From the NCBI RefSeq assembly GCF_001766235.1, contig NZ_CP015164.1, positions 2,766,001 through 2,830,000 of the forward strand: a stretch of DNA of 64,000 nt. The letters are read 5' to 3'. The notes beneath the pieces were generated by a model. The model was not told the origin of the DNA. It searched no databases and worked only from the letters and a program-made list of their open reading frames with translations. The position numbers were made by a program, and so were the translations under genes. Positions 27,163-35,483 of the stretch are shown piece after piece (the first letter of the stretch is position 1; every line of letters begins with the position of its first letter). The DNA is from Acetobacter ascendens. GTDB taxonomy: Bacteria > Pseudomonadota > Alphaproteobacteria > Acetobacterales > Acetobacteraceae.

Positions 27163-28935
27163 TTGGTCTGGAAACTGTTTCAGAAAACGTTTGGTAAGTC
27201 AGGTAAAGATGTTCAAACCCGACTTGAACAGGCCAAAGCACAATTAAAAGATGAGCCAGCAGATGCATTTAGCAAGCTGGCCGTTCTTGCGCGGGAAGGA
27301 AGCCCCGAAGCTCAATTTTTAGTTGGGCAATGTTATCTTACGGCGCAGGGGGCACCACCAGACTTGGTGGAAGGTGCGCGTTGGGTGCGCCGTGCAGGCC
27401 AGAATGGATGGGCGCAGGCATCTTTTGTTCTGGCGACGCTATATTTGCACGGCTTGCCGCAAGAAGTGGATGCAGATGCTCCAAAATCCATTTTTGATGA
27501 TTCAGCGGAGCAAACGAAGCGAGAGCCCGATTTTATCAAAGCTGCACACTGGGCCCAGCGTGCAGCAGAGGCCGGATATGCTGATGCTCAGGCTCTGTAT
27601 GGATATATTTTAACGGCTGGCCCGGAAAGTATCCGTAATCCTGAACAGGCACTGGAATGGTACCGGGCGGCTGCATCTAATGGGTGCGTGCAGGGCCATT
27701 TGGGAATTGGCCTTGCCGCGCTGGCGCAGGCAAAAACGCAAGAGGATTATACGGCTGCCGCTGTTGAGCTGAAAAAAGCGGCTGATGGTGGTATGGGCAC
27801 AGGCCTGTATCTTATGGGGGTAATGACGGAGCGTGGTATCGGCGTTCCTCAAAATATTCCTGAATCCACACAGTATTTTGCAAAAGCAGCAGAAAAGAAA
27901 GTTCGTGGCGCACAGGCAAAATATGGCTTGGCCTTACTTTCTGGTAAAGGCGTTGCCCGTGATGCGGTGCGAGGTGAAACGTGGTTAAGGCGTGCCGCGT
28001 TGGCCGGAGATGCTGAAGCTGCTGCCATTTTGGGGGATATGCACGGGCGGGGAGGTGAGATGCCCCCCAATTATGCGGAAGCTATTTCCTGGTATCGTTT
28101 TGCTTCGGATCAGGGGCATGCGGCTTCCAGTCGTACATTAGGTAATATTTATCTGAGCGGTGTGGGAGTGCCGAAAGACCCACAGGCAGCTGCGCAATGG
28201 TTTAAGATTGCAGCAGAACAGGGCGATAAGGAAGCTACGGCTGAATTAGGTAATCTGGCCTTGGCGGGGATTGTTCCCACCGCAGAGGCTGCCGAAGTTC
28301 TGGAATGTTATCGGAACGCTGCGGCACAGGATGACTTTCTGGCTGCGTTCAATGTTGGGGTTGCTCTTGCTCAGGGGGTTGGCTCCCAGAAAAATGAGGA
28401 AGAGGCTCTTAAGTGGATTCGTAAAGCTGCCGATAAAGTCGTGAATGCGCAGTATTGGTATGGACGTATGCTGCTAGAGGGCCGAGGCGCAGAACGGAAC
28501 CCTCAAGAAGGGCGAGAGTGGGTGGAAAAGGCTGCTGAAACTGGCATGACTGAAGCCCAGCTTGCCTATGGGCACTTGCTTATTACTGGGACAGGTGGCC
28601 CAAAAGACCATCCCCAAGCCTTGGAATGGTACAAAAAAGCCGCAGATGCTGGCAATGTGGATGCCATGTTTTCTATTGGTGCCATGCATGGTGGTGGGCA
28701 TGAAATTCCAGAAGATTTGGTTCTGGCACGCTCATGGTTTCAACAGGCGGCAGAAGGTGGCCATGGCCTCGCGCAGTTGATGATGGGGCGTTATCTGGCC
28801 AATGGAATAGGCGGAGATAAGGACCTGGAGGCTGCGCGATCTTGGTACCGCAAAGCAGAAAAACAGAATATTTTGCAGGCGAGTATCGAACTTTCCAAGA
28901 TCGGGGTGAATGAAGGTGCGCCGACACCTTCCTAG
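27163..28935 (+). CDS. Sel1-repeat protein of the T1SS locus
   Basis: A 590-residue protein made almost entirely of Sel1-like (TPR-type) repeats of about 36 residues. Typical units are AEAQFLVGQCYLTAQGAPPD, AQAKYGLALLSGKGVARD and AQLAYGHLLITGTGGPKD; I count about a dozen. Such repeats form a solenoid that binds other proteins. No signal peptide is visible, so it is probably cytosolic. A TTG at 27163 after AGGATTAGGG is the likely start. It lies 47 bases after the HlyD gene. From its place I infer a scaffold or chaperone role for the secretion or glycosylation partners. Confidence 0.85.
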   Translation: MVWKLFQKTFGKSGKDVQTRLEQAKAQLKDEPADAFSKLAVLAREGSPEAQFLVGQCYLTAQGAPPDLVEGARWVRRAGQNGWAQASFVLATLYLHGLPQEVDADAPKSIFDDSAEQTKREPDFIKAAHWAQRAAEAGYADAQALYGYILTAGPESIRNPEQALEWYRAAASNGCVQGHLGIGLAALAQAKTQEDYTAAAVELKKAADGGMGTGLYLMGVMTERGIGVPQNIPESTQYFAKAAEKKVRGAQAKYGLALLSGKGVARDAVRGETWLRRAALAGDAEAAAILGDMHGRGGEMPPNYAEAISWYRFASDQGHAASSRTLGNIYLSGVGVPKDPQAAAQWFKIAAEQGDKEATAELGNLALAGIVPTAEAAEVLECYRNAAAQDDFLAAFNVGVALAQGVGSQKNEEEALKWIRKAADKVVNAQYWYGRMLLEGRGAERNPQEGREWVEKAAETGMTEAQLAYGHLLITGTGGPKDHPQALEWYKKAADAGNVDAMFSIGAMHGGGHEIPEDLVLARSWFQQAAEGGHGLAQLMMGRYLANGIGGDKDLEAARSWYRKAEKQNILQASIELSKIGVNEGAPTPS

Positions 28936-29007
28936 AAAAATTCTAGAAATTTCAAAGGGTTTAGTATTTCATTTTTACAGTAAAATTAAAAGAGTAGGTT
29001 CATATCC

Positions 29008-32000
29008 ATGGCAACCCTGAAACAGTCTGAGAGTCAGCAGGCAGGGTTTGTCACGGAGGCAGATCGGGCAGCATATGAACAGCGCGCAAGTGCAGCAGCA
29101 CAGGAATCCTTCCGGCAGGGAAATGCGGCTTGGCAAGCAGGATCTTACGTTCTTGCGCGGGATTGGTTAGAAAGAGCCAACAGACAAGCGCGTGATAACC
29201 CACATGTTATGTTCGCGCTGGTTTTGGCGCGTCAGGCGGTGGGAGATAATGAAGCCGCTATTGAGCTTTTAGAGCAGCTTCTAGAAAATTTTGATTTTCG
29301 CGAGGGATGGAGCCTGCTGGCAACATTAAAGCAGGCGCATGGCGTTGGTTATCAGGCTTTACGTGCTATTCGGCACTTGCTTACGTACTATGCTTGCACA
29401 CCAGATATAGAAAAACTAGCAACAATTATTACGCGTTTAAATGGTGTTGCCAGTTGGTATGGATTGCAGGGGAATGGCCAAATTGTAGGAGTGGGTCTTC
29501 CAGAAAAAGGGCTGCAGCTTGTTATTGATGGTAATCTAAAAAAAGCTTTGCGTAAAAAGGGGGCTTGGTTTTGTCCTTCTGGTTGGCAAAAAGCGCATAT
29601 GCTTTGCATAATATCTGCTCAGGGCGTAATTTTTCCAGATGGTGGTGTGTGCCCACAAAAAGTTCTTCAGTGCGAAGGGTTGGTGGATGTTGGAGAAAAA
29701 GGGCTGACAGGCTGGGTTTGGCTGCCGCATGATTCTGATAATGCACCTATTTTGGATATTCTAGATGCACAAACCAATAGGAAAATACTAACATTTTGTG
29801 CGGAGGATTTTTGTAATTCTGTTAGCTCAAAACAACCATTAGCGCGATATAGGGCGATCACAGTTCCCTTTTCTGCGTTACCAGAAGGCCCGGTAAGAGT
29901 GATTGGGCCAAACGGAAAAGATTTAGCTGGCAGCCCAATATATCCGGATATGATGCGCTCTGCGGCCAGGCAGATTGCATACTATGTGGCAGAGCAGAGT
30001 AGAGGAAAAGAACTGCCTCGAACACGCGTGTCTGTTCCAGAAATTATACCTATTCCTGTTATGGAGGAGGGAAGCACACAACTAAAAGTTTCGGGCTATG
30101 AGGCTGAAACTGTTGTTGTTATCCCAGTTTTTAAAAATGCTACACGCACTTTGGCCTGTTTGCAGAGTGTGTGGGCAAGTTTGAAACCAAAGGCATCTGT
30201 GCACGTTTGGGTGGTGAATGATGCATCCCCGGAGCCAGAATTGGTCACCTCTGTTTCAGATTTTTGTCAGCAGGTGGGTTTCCAGTATCTGGAAAGGATA
30301 CGCAATGGTGGCTTTCCATGCGCGGTAAATGAAGCGCTTCGCCATCTGACTAAGTATGATGCTGTGTTGCTGAACAGCGATACATTGGTGCCAGAAGGCT
30401 GGTTGGAAGCATTGCGGAAAATTGCCTATGCGGCGCCAGATACAGGAACGGTAACCCCTCTTTCTAATGATGCCAGTATTTTTTCCTATCCAGATAAAAA
30501 TGGTGCAAATCCGGTGCCTGATCTGGAAGAAACAGATATGTTCATGCAAATGGCGCAGGCAGCCAATATGGGGCGTGCGGTAGAAGCGCCTACAGCTCAT
30601 GGCTTTTGCATGTATATCCGCCATGATTGTTTGCAGCAAACTGGGCTATTGCGTGAGGATGTATTTGCGCAAGGCTATGGTGAGGAAAACGATTTTTGTA
30701 TGCGCGCCCGCGCTCTTGGGTGGAAGCATATAGTTGCCCCTGGGGTCTTTGTAGCTCATGTGGGCAGCAGTTCATTTGGAGAAAGTGCAAGCCCCTTAAT
30801 GCTGCGGAACCAAAAGGTTCTGGAGCAGTTGCATCCTGGGTATCATGATTACGTTGCAAGATGGATTGCAGCAGATCCTCTTTTTTCAGAACGTAGGCGC
30901 CTTGATCTTGTCCGGTTTAGAGGTGACAGAGAAGAAGATTTTTTAGATCAGGCTGTTCTGTTGGTAACGCACGCTGTTGGCGGCGGCGTAGAAAAGGTTG
31001 TGCAGGAGCGCGTCGCCTTTTGGAGTGGGCGCAAAATACGCCCGCTTATCCTACGTCCATCTGAGCAGGGGTGTGTGCTGGAAGACGGAGGAAGTGAGGT
31101 AACGTATCCTTCCTTATGTTTTGACTTTGCCAAGGAGACGGCGCTTCTGCTGCGGCTTTTACGTGCAGAAGGTGTTGGGCGGATTGAGTTCCACCAAACT
31201 GCGGGGCATGATCCGCAAGTTATGGATCTACCAGCGCGCTTGAGATGTGCATATGATGTATTCGTGCATGATTACATCTGGTTTTGCCCACGTATTTCGT
31301 TGATGGGCTGGGAAAATCGTTATTGCGGTGAACCAGACGTGGCAACATGTGAGGTGTGCGTGACGGTGCTGGGGCGGCGCGTAGATGATACAACCAGTGT
31401 TGCAGCCTATCGTAAAACCGCACATGCTTTTCTACAAACAGCAGAACAGGTTTTTGTGCCATCGCGCGATACAGAGCAAAGAATGCAAAAGTATTTTTCT
31501 GACGTGCGATTTGCTGTGCGGAAATTGGAAAAAGATAGCCTTCTAAAAAAGCAATTTCAGATTCCAAAGCTGGTTGAGCGTAAAACAGCACAGGCCAGTG
31601 CATTTTTGGCGCAAGGCCTTAAGCGTAAAGCATCGCGTATTCGGGTATGTGTTGTGGGCGGCATAGGGCCAGAAAAAGGCTATGATATTTTGTTTGAAGC
31701 CGCAGTGGATGCAGCTTTGCGTGATCTACCACTAGAGTTTGTAGTTGTGGGCCATACACGTGATGATGAGAGACTGTTAAAAACAGGACGCATTTTTGTA
31801 ACTGGTGAATTTCAAAAAGAGGATGTTGTTTCCTTAATTCATGCAGTAGATGCGGATATTGCTTTGCTTCCGTCTGTATGGCCGGAAACATGGTGTTTTG
31901 CTTTGGGAGATATCTGGAAAGCCGGATTACATGTTGTTGCGTTTGATCTGGGCGCGCCGGCAGAACGCATTCGATCCACAGGTTTAGGGTGCGTGGTGCC

Positions 32001-32088
32001 GTTTGGTATTTCCATACAGGAGTTGAATAAAAAATTACTGGAAAAGGGTAAGGAGATGGAGAAAAAAAGAAGGCTTTCGCTTACCTAA
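29008..32088 (+). CDS. Multidomain TPR / GT2 / GT4 glycosyltransferase
   Basis: A 1026-residue cytosolic protein combining three modules. Residues about 30-115 look like TPR repeats (AAWQAGSYVLARDWLERANRQ). Residues 367-600 are a GT-A family 2 domain (VVVIPVFKNATRTLACL, VVNDASPEPE, the DxD-like LLNSDTLVPEGW). From about 647 there is a GT-B family 4 domain, starting LLVTHAVGGGVEKVV and ending with VCVVGGIGPEKGYDI and LPSVWPETWCFALGD near residues 880-960. Two catalytic folds in one chain suggest it adds two sugars, or builds a chain, on one acceptor. The gene looks AT-richer than its neighbours, with more AGA, ATA and AAA codons. The acceptor is unknown; a secreted adhesin is my inference. Confidence 0.85.
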   Translation: MATLKQSESQQAGFVTEADRAAYEQRASAAAQESFRQGNAAWQAGSYVLARDWLERANRQARDNPHVMFALVLARQAVGDNEAAIELLEQLLENFDFREGWSLLATLKQAHGVGYQALRAIRHLLTYYACTPDIEKLATIITRLNGVASWYGLQGNGQIVGVGLPEKGLQLVIDGNLKKALRKKGAWFCPSGWQKAHMLCIISAQGVIFPDGGVCPQKVLQCEGLVDVGEKGLTGWVWLPHDSDNAPILDILDAQTNRKILTFCAEDFCNSVSSKQPLARYRAITVPFSALPEGPVRVIGPNGKDLAGSPIYPDMMRSAARQIAYYVAEQSRGKELPRTRVSVPEIIPIPVMEEGSTQLKVSGYEAETVVVIPVFKNATRTLACLQSVWASLKPKASVHVWVVNDASPEPELVTSVSDFCQQVGFQYLERIRNGGFPCAVNEALRHLTKYDAVLLNSDTLVPEGWLEALRKIAYAAPDTGTVTPLSNDASIFSYPDKNGANPVPDLEETDMFMQMAQAANMGRAVEAPTAHGFCMYIRHDCLQQTGLLREDVFAQGYGEENDFCMRARALGWKHIVAPGVFVAHVGSSSFGESASPLMLRNQKVLEQLHPGYHDYVARWIAADPLFSERRRLDLVRFRGDREEDFLDQAVLLVTHAVGGGVEKVVQERVAFWSGRKIRPLILRPSEQGCVLEDGGSEVTYPSLCFDFAKETALLLRLLRAEGVGRIEFHQTAGHDPQVMDLPARLRCAYDVFVHDYIWFCPRISLMGWENRYCGEPDVATCEVCVTVLGRRVDDTTSVAAYRKTAHAFLQTAEQVFVPSRDTEQRMQKYFSDVRFAVRKLEKDSLLKKQFQIPKLVERKTAQASAFLAQGLKRKASRIRVCVVGGIGPEKGYDILFEAAVDAALRDLPLEFVVVGHTRDDERLLKTGRIFVTGEFQKEDVVSLIHAVDADIALLPSVWPETWCFALGDIWKAGLHVVAFDLGAPAERIRSTGLGCVVPFGISIQELNKKLLEKGKEMEKKRRLSLT

Positions 32089-32157
32089 CTCTTTCTTTAC
32101 TTACCGGTGTTTTTTTGTTTTACAGTTTAGCTGAAAATTTAGGATGGAAGAGGTTTT

Positions 32158-33303
32158 ATGTCTCAGGCAAGCCAGCAGCGGATTACTGATCTGAAAGTCA
32201 CAGGTCATCTGATGACACTCCAGACCGGTCTGTTCTGTATCAGCCATGCAGCAGGTCAGCAGCCGCCAACAGCTGCCGGTTTACCTGGGGTTCGTATTTC
32301 TCTTCCTCCTGTTTCTGCTCCAGGCAATGTGCAGATTGTAACGTTTGAGCAAGATGGCTGGCTGGGTGGCAGAAACAATGCTGCGTTGGTGCGTGTGCGC
32401 CGCGGTCCAGCGCAGGTGATGATCACCATTTATCAGGAAATGAACACACGGCATGATGCGCCGCGTTTGCAGGTTATCCAGCTCAGTGCGGAATCTGATC
32501 CGCTGCCAGTTCCTGCACCTGCCGCAGTGCCTGTAGTATCTGAGGCAGCAGCTCCGAAAGAGGCAGCACCAGCAGAAGCACCACTGGTTCAGAAGCCAGA
32601 AATTGGTGCGCATATCCAGCGGCGTGGTGATGTTACCGGCATTATTGGCGAATGGATGGGTGTTCCGGGTAGTCAGGCATGGATTGAAGGTTTTGGTATT
32701 GCACCCGCTCACCTCATCCAGTCTGATGATATTGAGTATCAGGCTGTTCTGGGTAAGGGATGGCTTTCTCCGTGGGTAGAAGGTGGTCAGTATTGTGGCA
32801 GCCGCGGAATGGCGTTGCCTATTTTGGGTTTGTGTGTGTGCCTGAAAGGTGCCGCAGCTAAAAAATTCATTTGCCGTGTTACAGCCAGTTTTACAGATGG
32901 GACCAAAATCGGGCCTGTTGATAACGGTGAACCCGTAGAAGCTGATAGCCTTGCACCGTTGGAAGCTTTCCTTGTTGAAATTCTTCCGCGTGATGCAGAA
33001 ACCAAGGCAAAGCGTGGTGGGCGTAAACGGAAGCAGAATGCTGCAGAAGATCTAGCAGTCCTGTTGGAAGAAGAAATAGAAGAACTGGAAGCTGAAGTTC
33101 TGGAAGAGGCTGCAGAGCTTCTTGATGAAGAAGAGTTTGAAGAAGAAATAGAAGAAGAGGTTGAAGAGGAAATTCCGGTTAAGCCAGTAAGGCGCGCCGC
33201 CAAATCTCAGCCCCGTCGTGCTTCTTCGGCTGCCCAGAAAACAGCAAAGCCAAAAGCAACAGGGCGCGGTGGAGCACGCGGGCGCAAGCCTTCTCGCCGT
33301 TAA
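32158..33303 (+). CDS. Protein with ChW-like repeats and an acidic-then-basic tail
   Basis: A 381-residue protein that I cannot assign. The first 115 residues contain beta-rich sequence, followed by a Pro/Ala-rich linker. Residues about 150-280 include two stretches resembling the clostridial ChW (hydrophobic Trp) repeat, best in YQAVLGKGWLSPWVEGGQYC followed by GSRGMALPILGLCV. Residues 300-340 are almost all Glu, Asp, Leu and Val, and the last 40 are Lys/Arg/Ala/Gly with GRGGARGRK. No signal peptide is seen. ATG 32158 follows GGAAGAGG. A terminator lies just downstream. It sits between two glycosyltransferase genes and could be their partner or substrate carrier. Confidence 0.75.
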   Translation: MSQASQQRITDLKVTGHLMTLQTGLFCISHAAGQQPPTAAGLPGVRISLPPVSAPGNVQIVTFEQDGWLGGRNNAALVRVRRGPAQVMITIYQEMNTRHDAPRLQVIQLSAESDPLPVPAPAAVPVVSEAAAPKEAAPAEAPLVQKPEIGAHIQRRGDVTGIIGEWMGVPGSQAWIEGFGIAPAHLIQSDDIEYQAVLGKGWLSPWVEGGQYCGSRGMALPILGLCVCLKGAAAKKFICRVTASFTDGTKIGPVDNGEPVEADSLAPLEAFLVEILPRDAETKAKRGGRKRKQNAAEDLAVLLEEEIEELEAEVLEEAAELLDEEEFEEEIEEEVEEEIPVKPVRRAAKSQPRRASSAAQKTAKPKATGRGGARGRKPSRR

Positions 33304-33317
33304 GATATTCTCATGGG

Positions 33318-33349
33318 ACAGGCCTGGTTTAAATGCCGGGCCTGTTTTT
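33318..33349 (+). terminator. Intrinsic terminator inside the T1SS/glycosylation locus
   Basis: ACAGGCCTGG pairs with CCGGGCCTGT (one G-T pair) around an 8-base loop, followed by five Ts. It falls 33 bases before the TTG start of the GT4 gene, so that gene may have its own promoter or depend on read-through. Confidence 0.8.
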
Positions 33350-33381
33350 ATTTGTGATCAGAGCAGCACGCAGGTGCAGGT

Positions 33382-34827
33382 TTGAAATACCTTTTTATCC
33401 ATCAAAACTTTCCCGGCCAGTACCTGCACATTGTACGCCATCTGGTGCAAAACGATGACAACGAAGTTGTTTTCATTAGTGAAGATAACCAGAACGCCAT
33501 TAAAGGTGTGCGCCGTGTAAGATACCGTATGCCCCGTGGCGCTGCGGCACAGGCTCATCTGGCTGTGCGCGAGTTGGATATGGGCATGGTGCGCGCGAAC
33601 GAGGTTGAAAAAGCCGCTCGCACTCTCAAAAATCTAGGGTTCCAGCCTGATATTATTATCGGCCATCATGGGTGGGGAGAGCTGCTGAATATTCAGGATG
33701 TTTATCCTGATGTGCCTGTTTTGGGATATTTTGAGTTCTATTATCATACAGAACCTGGATTTGATGTTGGGTTTGATCCGGAGTTTCCGCTGCAACCCCA
33801 AATGTTGCCGATTGTGCGGGCCAAAAACGCCATTAATTTGTTGGCTTTAACAGGCCCTAGCTATGGCCAAACGCCTACAGATTTTCAGAAAAGCGCTTAC
33901 CCAGCATGGGCCGCAGATAAAATTACCGTGCTGCGTGAAGGTGTAGATCTGGAGACCTGCAAACCAGACCCCAAACTTGCAAAAAAGATTTTCAAGTTAG
34001 ATGACATCAAAATTTCACCTAAGAACAAGCTGATTACCTATGTCTCGCGCGACTTGGAACCCTATCGCGGCTTTCATGTGTTTATGCGAGCGCTTCCTCG
34101 GATATTGGAGGAAGAACCCAACGCACACGTTATTATGGTTGGGGGAGATGGTGTCAGTTATGGGGCGCCACTGGCATCGGGTTGCTGGCGGGAGAAAATG
34201 CTTCAGGAACTGGAAGGGCAACTGGATCTAAGCCGGGTGCATTTTGCTGGTAAAGTTGATTACCCGGATTTTCTACGCCTTCTGCAACGTTCAGATGCGC
34301 ATGTTTACCTCACATATCCTTTTGTAGCTTCGTGGTCTCTGCGTGAGGCAATGGCTATGGGGTGCGCGATTGTGGGCAGTGCGACTGCTCCAGTGCAGGA
34401 ATTTCTGACAGATCAGGAAACTGCTGTGCTGGTGCCGTTTATAGAGCCAGACAAAATTGCGGATGGTGTGCTGGAGTTGCTGAACAATAAGCCACTGACA
34501 ACCCGTTTACGTCGCGCAGTCAGAGAAAAAGCTGAGCAAACTCTTTGCATCAAGTCGTATCTTGCGGAATATGAAGCTCTTATTGCGCGTTTGATCGCAA
34601 CACACAGGGTAGACGCTGGTCTTCCTCCTGCAGAAAAACAGGAAGAAACACAAAAATCAGCAAAGTCTGTAAGAAAGCCGGTGGTTCGTCGTGCGGCTAG
34701 TAAAACTGTTGCTGCGCACACTACTAAAAAGACGGCTTCTTCTGTTACGGCAAAAACAACACGATCTACGGCTCAGAAAATAACTGCAAAGCCACGTAAA
34801 ACCGTTTCTGCTAAAAGGCGGGGCTAG
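33382..34827 (+). CDS. Family 4 glycosyltransferase with a histone-H1-like C-terminal tail
   Basis: A GT-B enzyme of 481 residues. The N-terminal half starts MKYLFIHQNFPGQYLHIV. The donor-binding half contains SRDLEPYRGFHVFMRALP, VGGDGVSYG and SWSLREAMAMGCAIVGS. From about residue 420 the sequence changes to a Lys/Ala/Thr/Arg-rich tail (RKPVVRRAASKT, TTKKTASSVTAKTTR) like histone H1-type proteins. It could bind DNA, RNA or an acidic partner, such as the acidic segment of the protein encoded just upstream. TTG 33382 is the only start that keeps the conserved N-terminus. Confidence 0.85.
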   Translation: MKYLFIHQNFPGQYLHIVRHLVQNDDNEVVFISEDNQNAIKGVRRVRYRMPRGAAAQAHLAVRELDMGMVRANEVEKAARTLKNLGFQPDIIIGHHGWGELLNIQDVYPDVPVLGYFEFYYHTEPGFDVGFDPEFPLQPQMLPIVRAKNAINLLALTGPSYGQTPTDFQKSAYPAWAADKITVLREGVDLETCKPDPKLAKKIFKLDDIKISPKNKLITYVSRDLEPYRGFHVFMRALPRILEEEPNAHVIMVGGDGVSYGAPLASGCWREKMLQELEGQLDLSRVHFAGKVDYPDFLRLLQRSDAHVYLTYPFVASWSLREAMAMGCAIVGSATAPVQEFLTDQETAVLVPFIEPDKIADGVLELLNNKPLTTRLRRAVREKAEQTLCIKSYLAEYEALIARLIATHRVDAGLPPAEKQEETQKSAKSVRKPVVRRAASKTVAAHTTKKTASSVTAKTTRSTAQKITAKPRKTVSAKRRG

Positions 34828-34835
34828 AAGTCTAG

Positions 34836-34894
34836 CCCGATATAACCAGTAGTTACGCGCAAAACGTGGAAGTGGTTATATCGGGTAGCTTTTT
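34836..34894. terminator. Bidirectional terminator between convergent genes
   Basis: A perfect 13-bp stem, CCCGATATAACCA with TGGTTATATCGGG, encloses a 24-base loop and is followed by GTAGC and a run of five Ts. It ends the GT4 gene on the plus strand and overlaps the stop of the lipoprotein gene on the minus strand. Confidence 0.8.
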
Positions 34895-35483
34895 ACTGCT
34901 GGGGTGGAATGGACAGATTAACTTGATCTGCCAACTGAATAACCAGCTTACGCATTAAGGATGCGGTATCCGCATCTGTAGAAACAGATCCCGTAGCTGT
35001 AAGATGCGCACGGTTGCGAATGAGCGGCTTTTTAGGATCCCGCGGGATAACGGCCCAGTTGGCATCCAAAACCGCCTGACCATCTACATTTACATCAAAG
35101 CGTGAAACGTTAATCTGAACGCGCATATTGGCGGCATCTGCCAACGGCTGATCTGTAATCAGTTCGTTGGGATGAGATGATGAGATTTCATTAGTCACCA
35201 AATCTGTAATGCCCAGAGAAAGCCGTGTTGCCCAGCGTGAGCGCGGGCTGCGGATCACTTCTTCTCCCTGCCGGGTGATCATGTCCTGACTATCAAGATA
35301 ATCAGGCAATACCGCGCGGCTGATTTCTATGGTGGTCAAACGGGCAGAAAGATGCGGCTGCTGAACATCCCGGTCTCCCGGCATGCCAAGCGTATAAAGC
35401 CGAAGGGGAGGGGAGGCGCAGCCTGCAAGCAGGGTACATGCGCCCAGAAAAGCCAGAGCAATATGGCGAGGAGTAAACATCAT
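34893..35483 (-). CDS. ABC-type transport auxiliary lipoprotein (PqiC/MlaC-like role)
   Basis: The outer-membrane lipoprotein component of the Mla-type system encoded upstream. The 196 residues carry a signal peptide with lipobox LLAGC (Cys22), then a PqiC-like core starting PPLRLYTLGMPG. Its ATG overlaps the stop of the MCE gene as ATGA. It is the last gene of a four-gene unit: permease, ATPase, MCE protein, lipoprotein. Confidence 0.85.
   Translation of the reverse strand: MMFTPRHIALAFLGACTLLAGCASPPLRLYTLGMPGDRDVQQPHLSARLTTIEISRAVLPDYLDSQDMITRQGEEVIRSPRSRWATRLSLGITDLVTNEISSSHPNELITDQPLADAANMRVQINVSRFDVNVDGQAVLDANWAVIPRDPKKPLIRNRAHLTATGSVSTDADTASLMRKLVIQLADQVNLSIPPQQ

Noticed and set aside
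27163..28935. Repeated sequence considered as a DNA tandem repeat
   Set aside because: The repetition is at protein level (Sel1 units); the DNA is diverged between units, so it is not a nucleotide repeat array.
33055..33185. GAAGAA-rich stretch considered as a simple repeat
   Set aside because: It codes for the Glu-rich segment of a real ORF and the codons vary.
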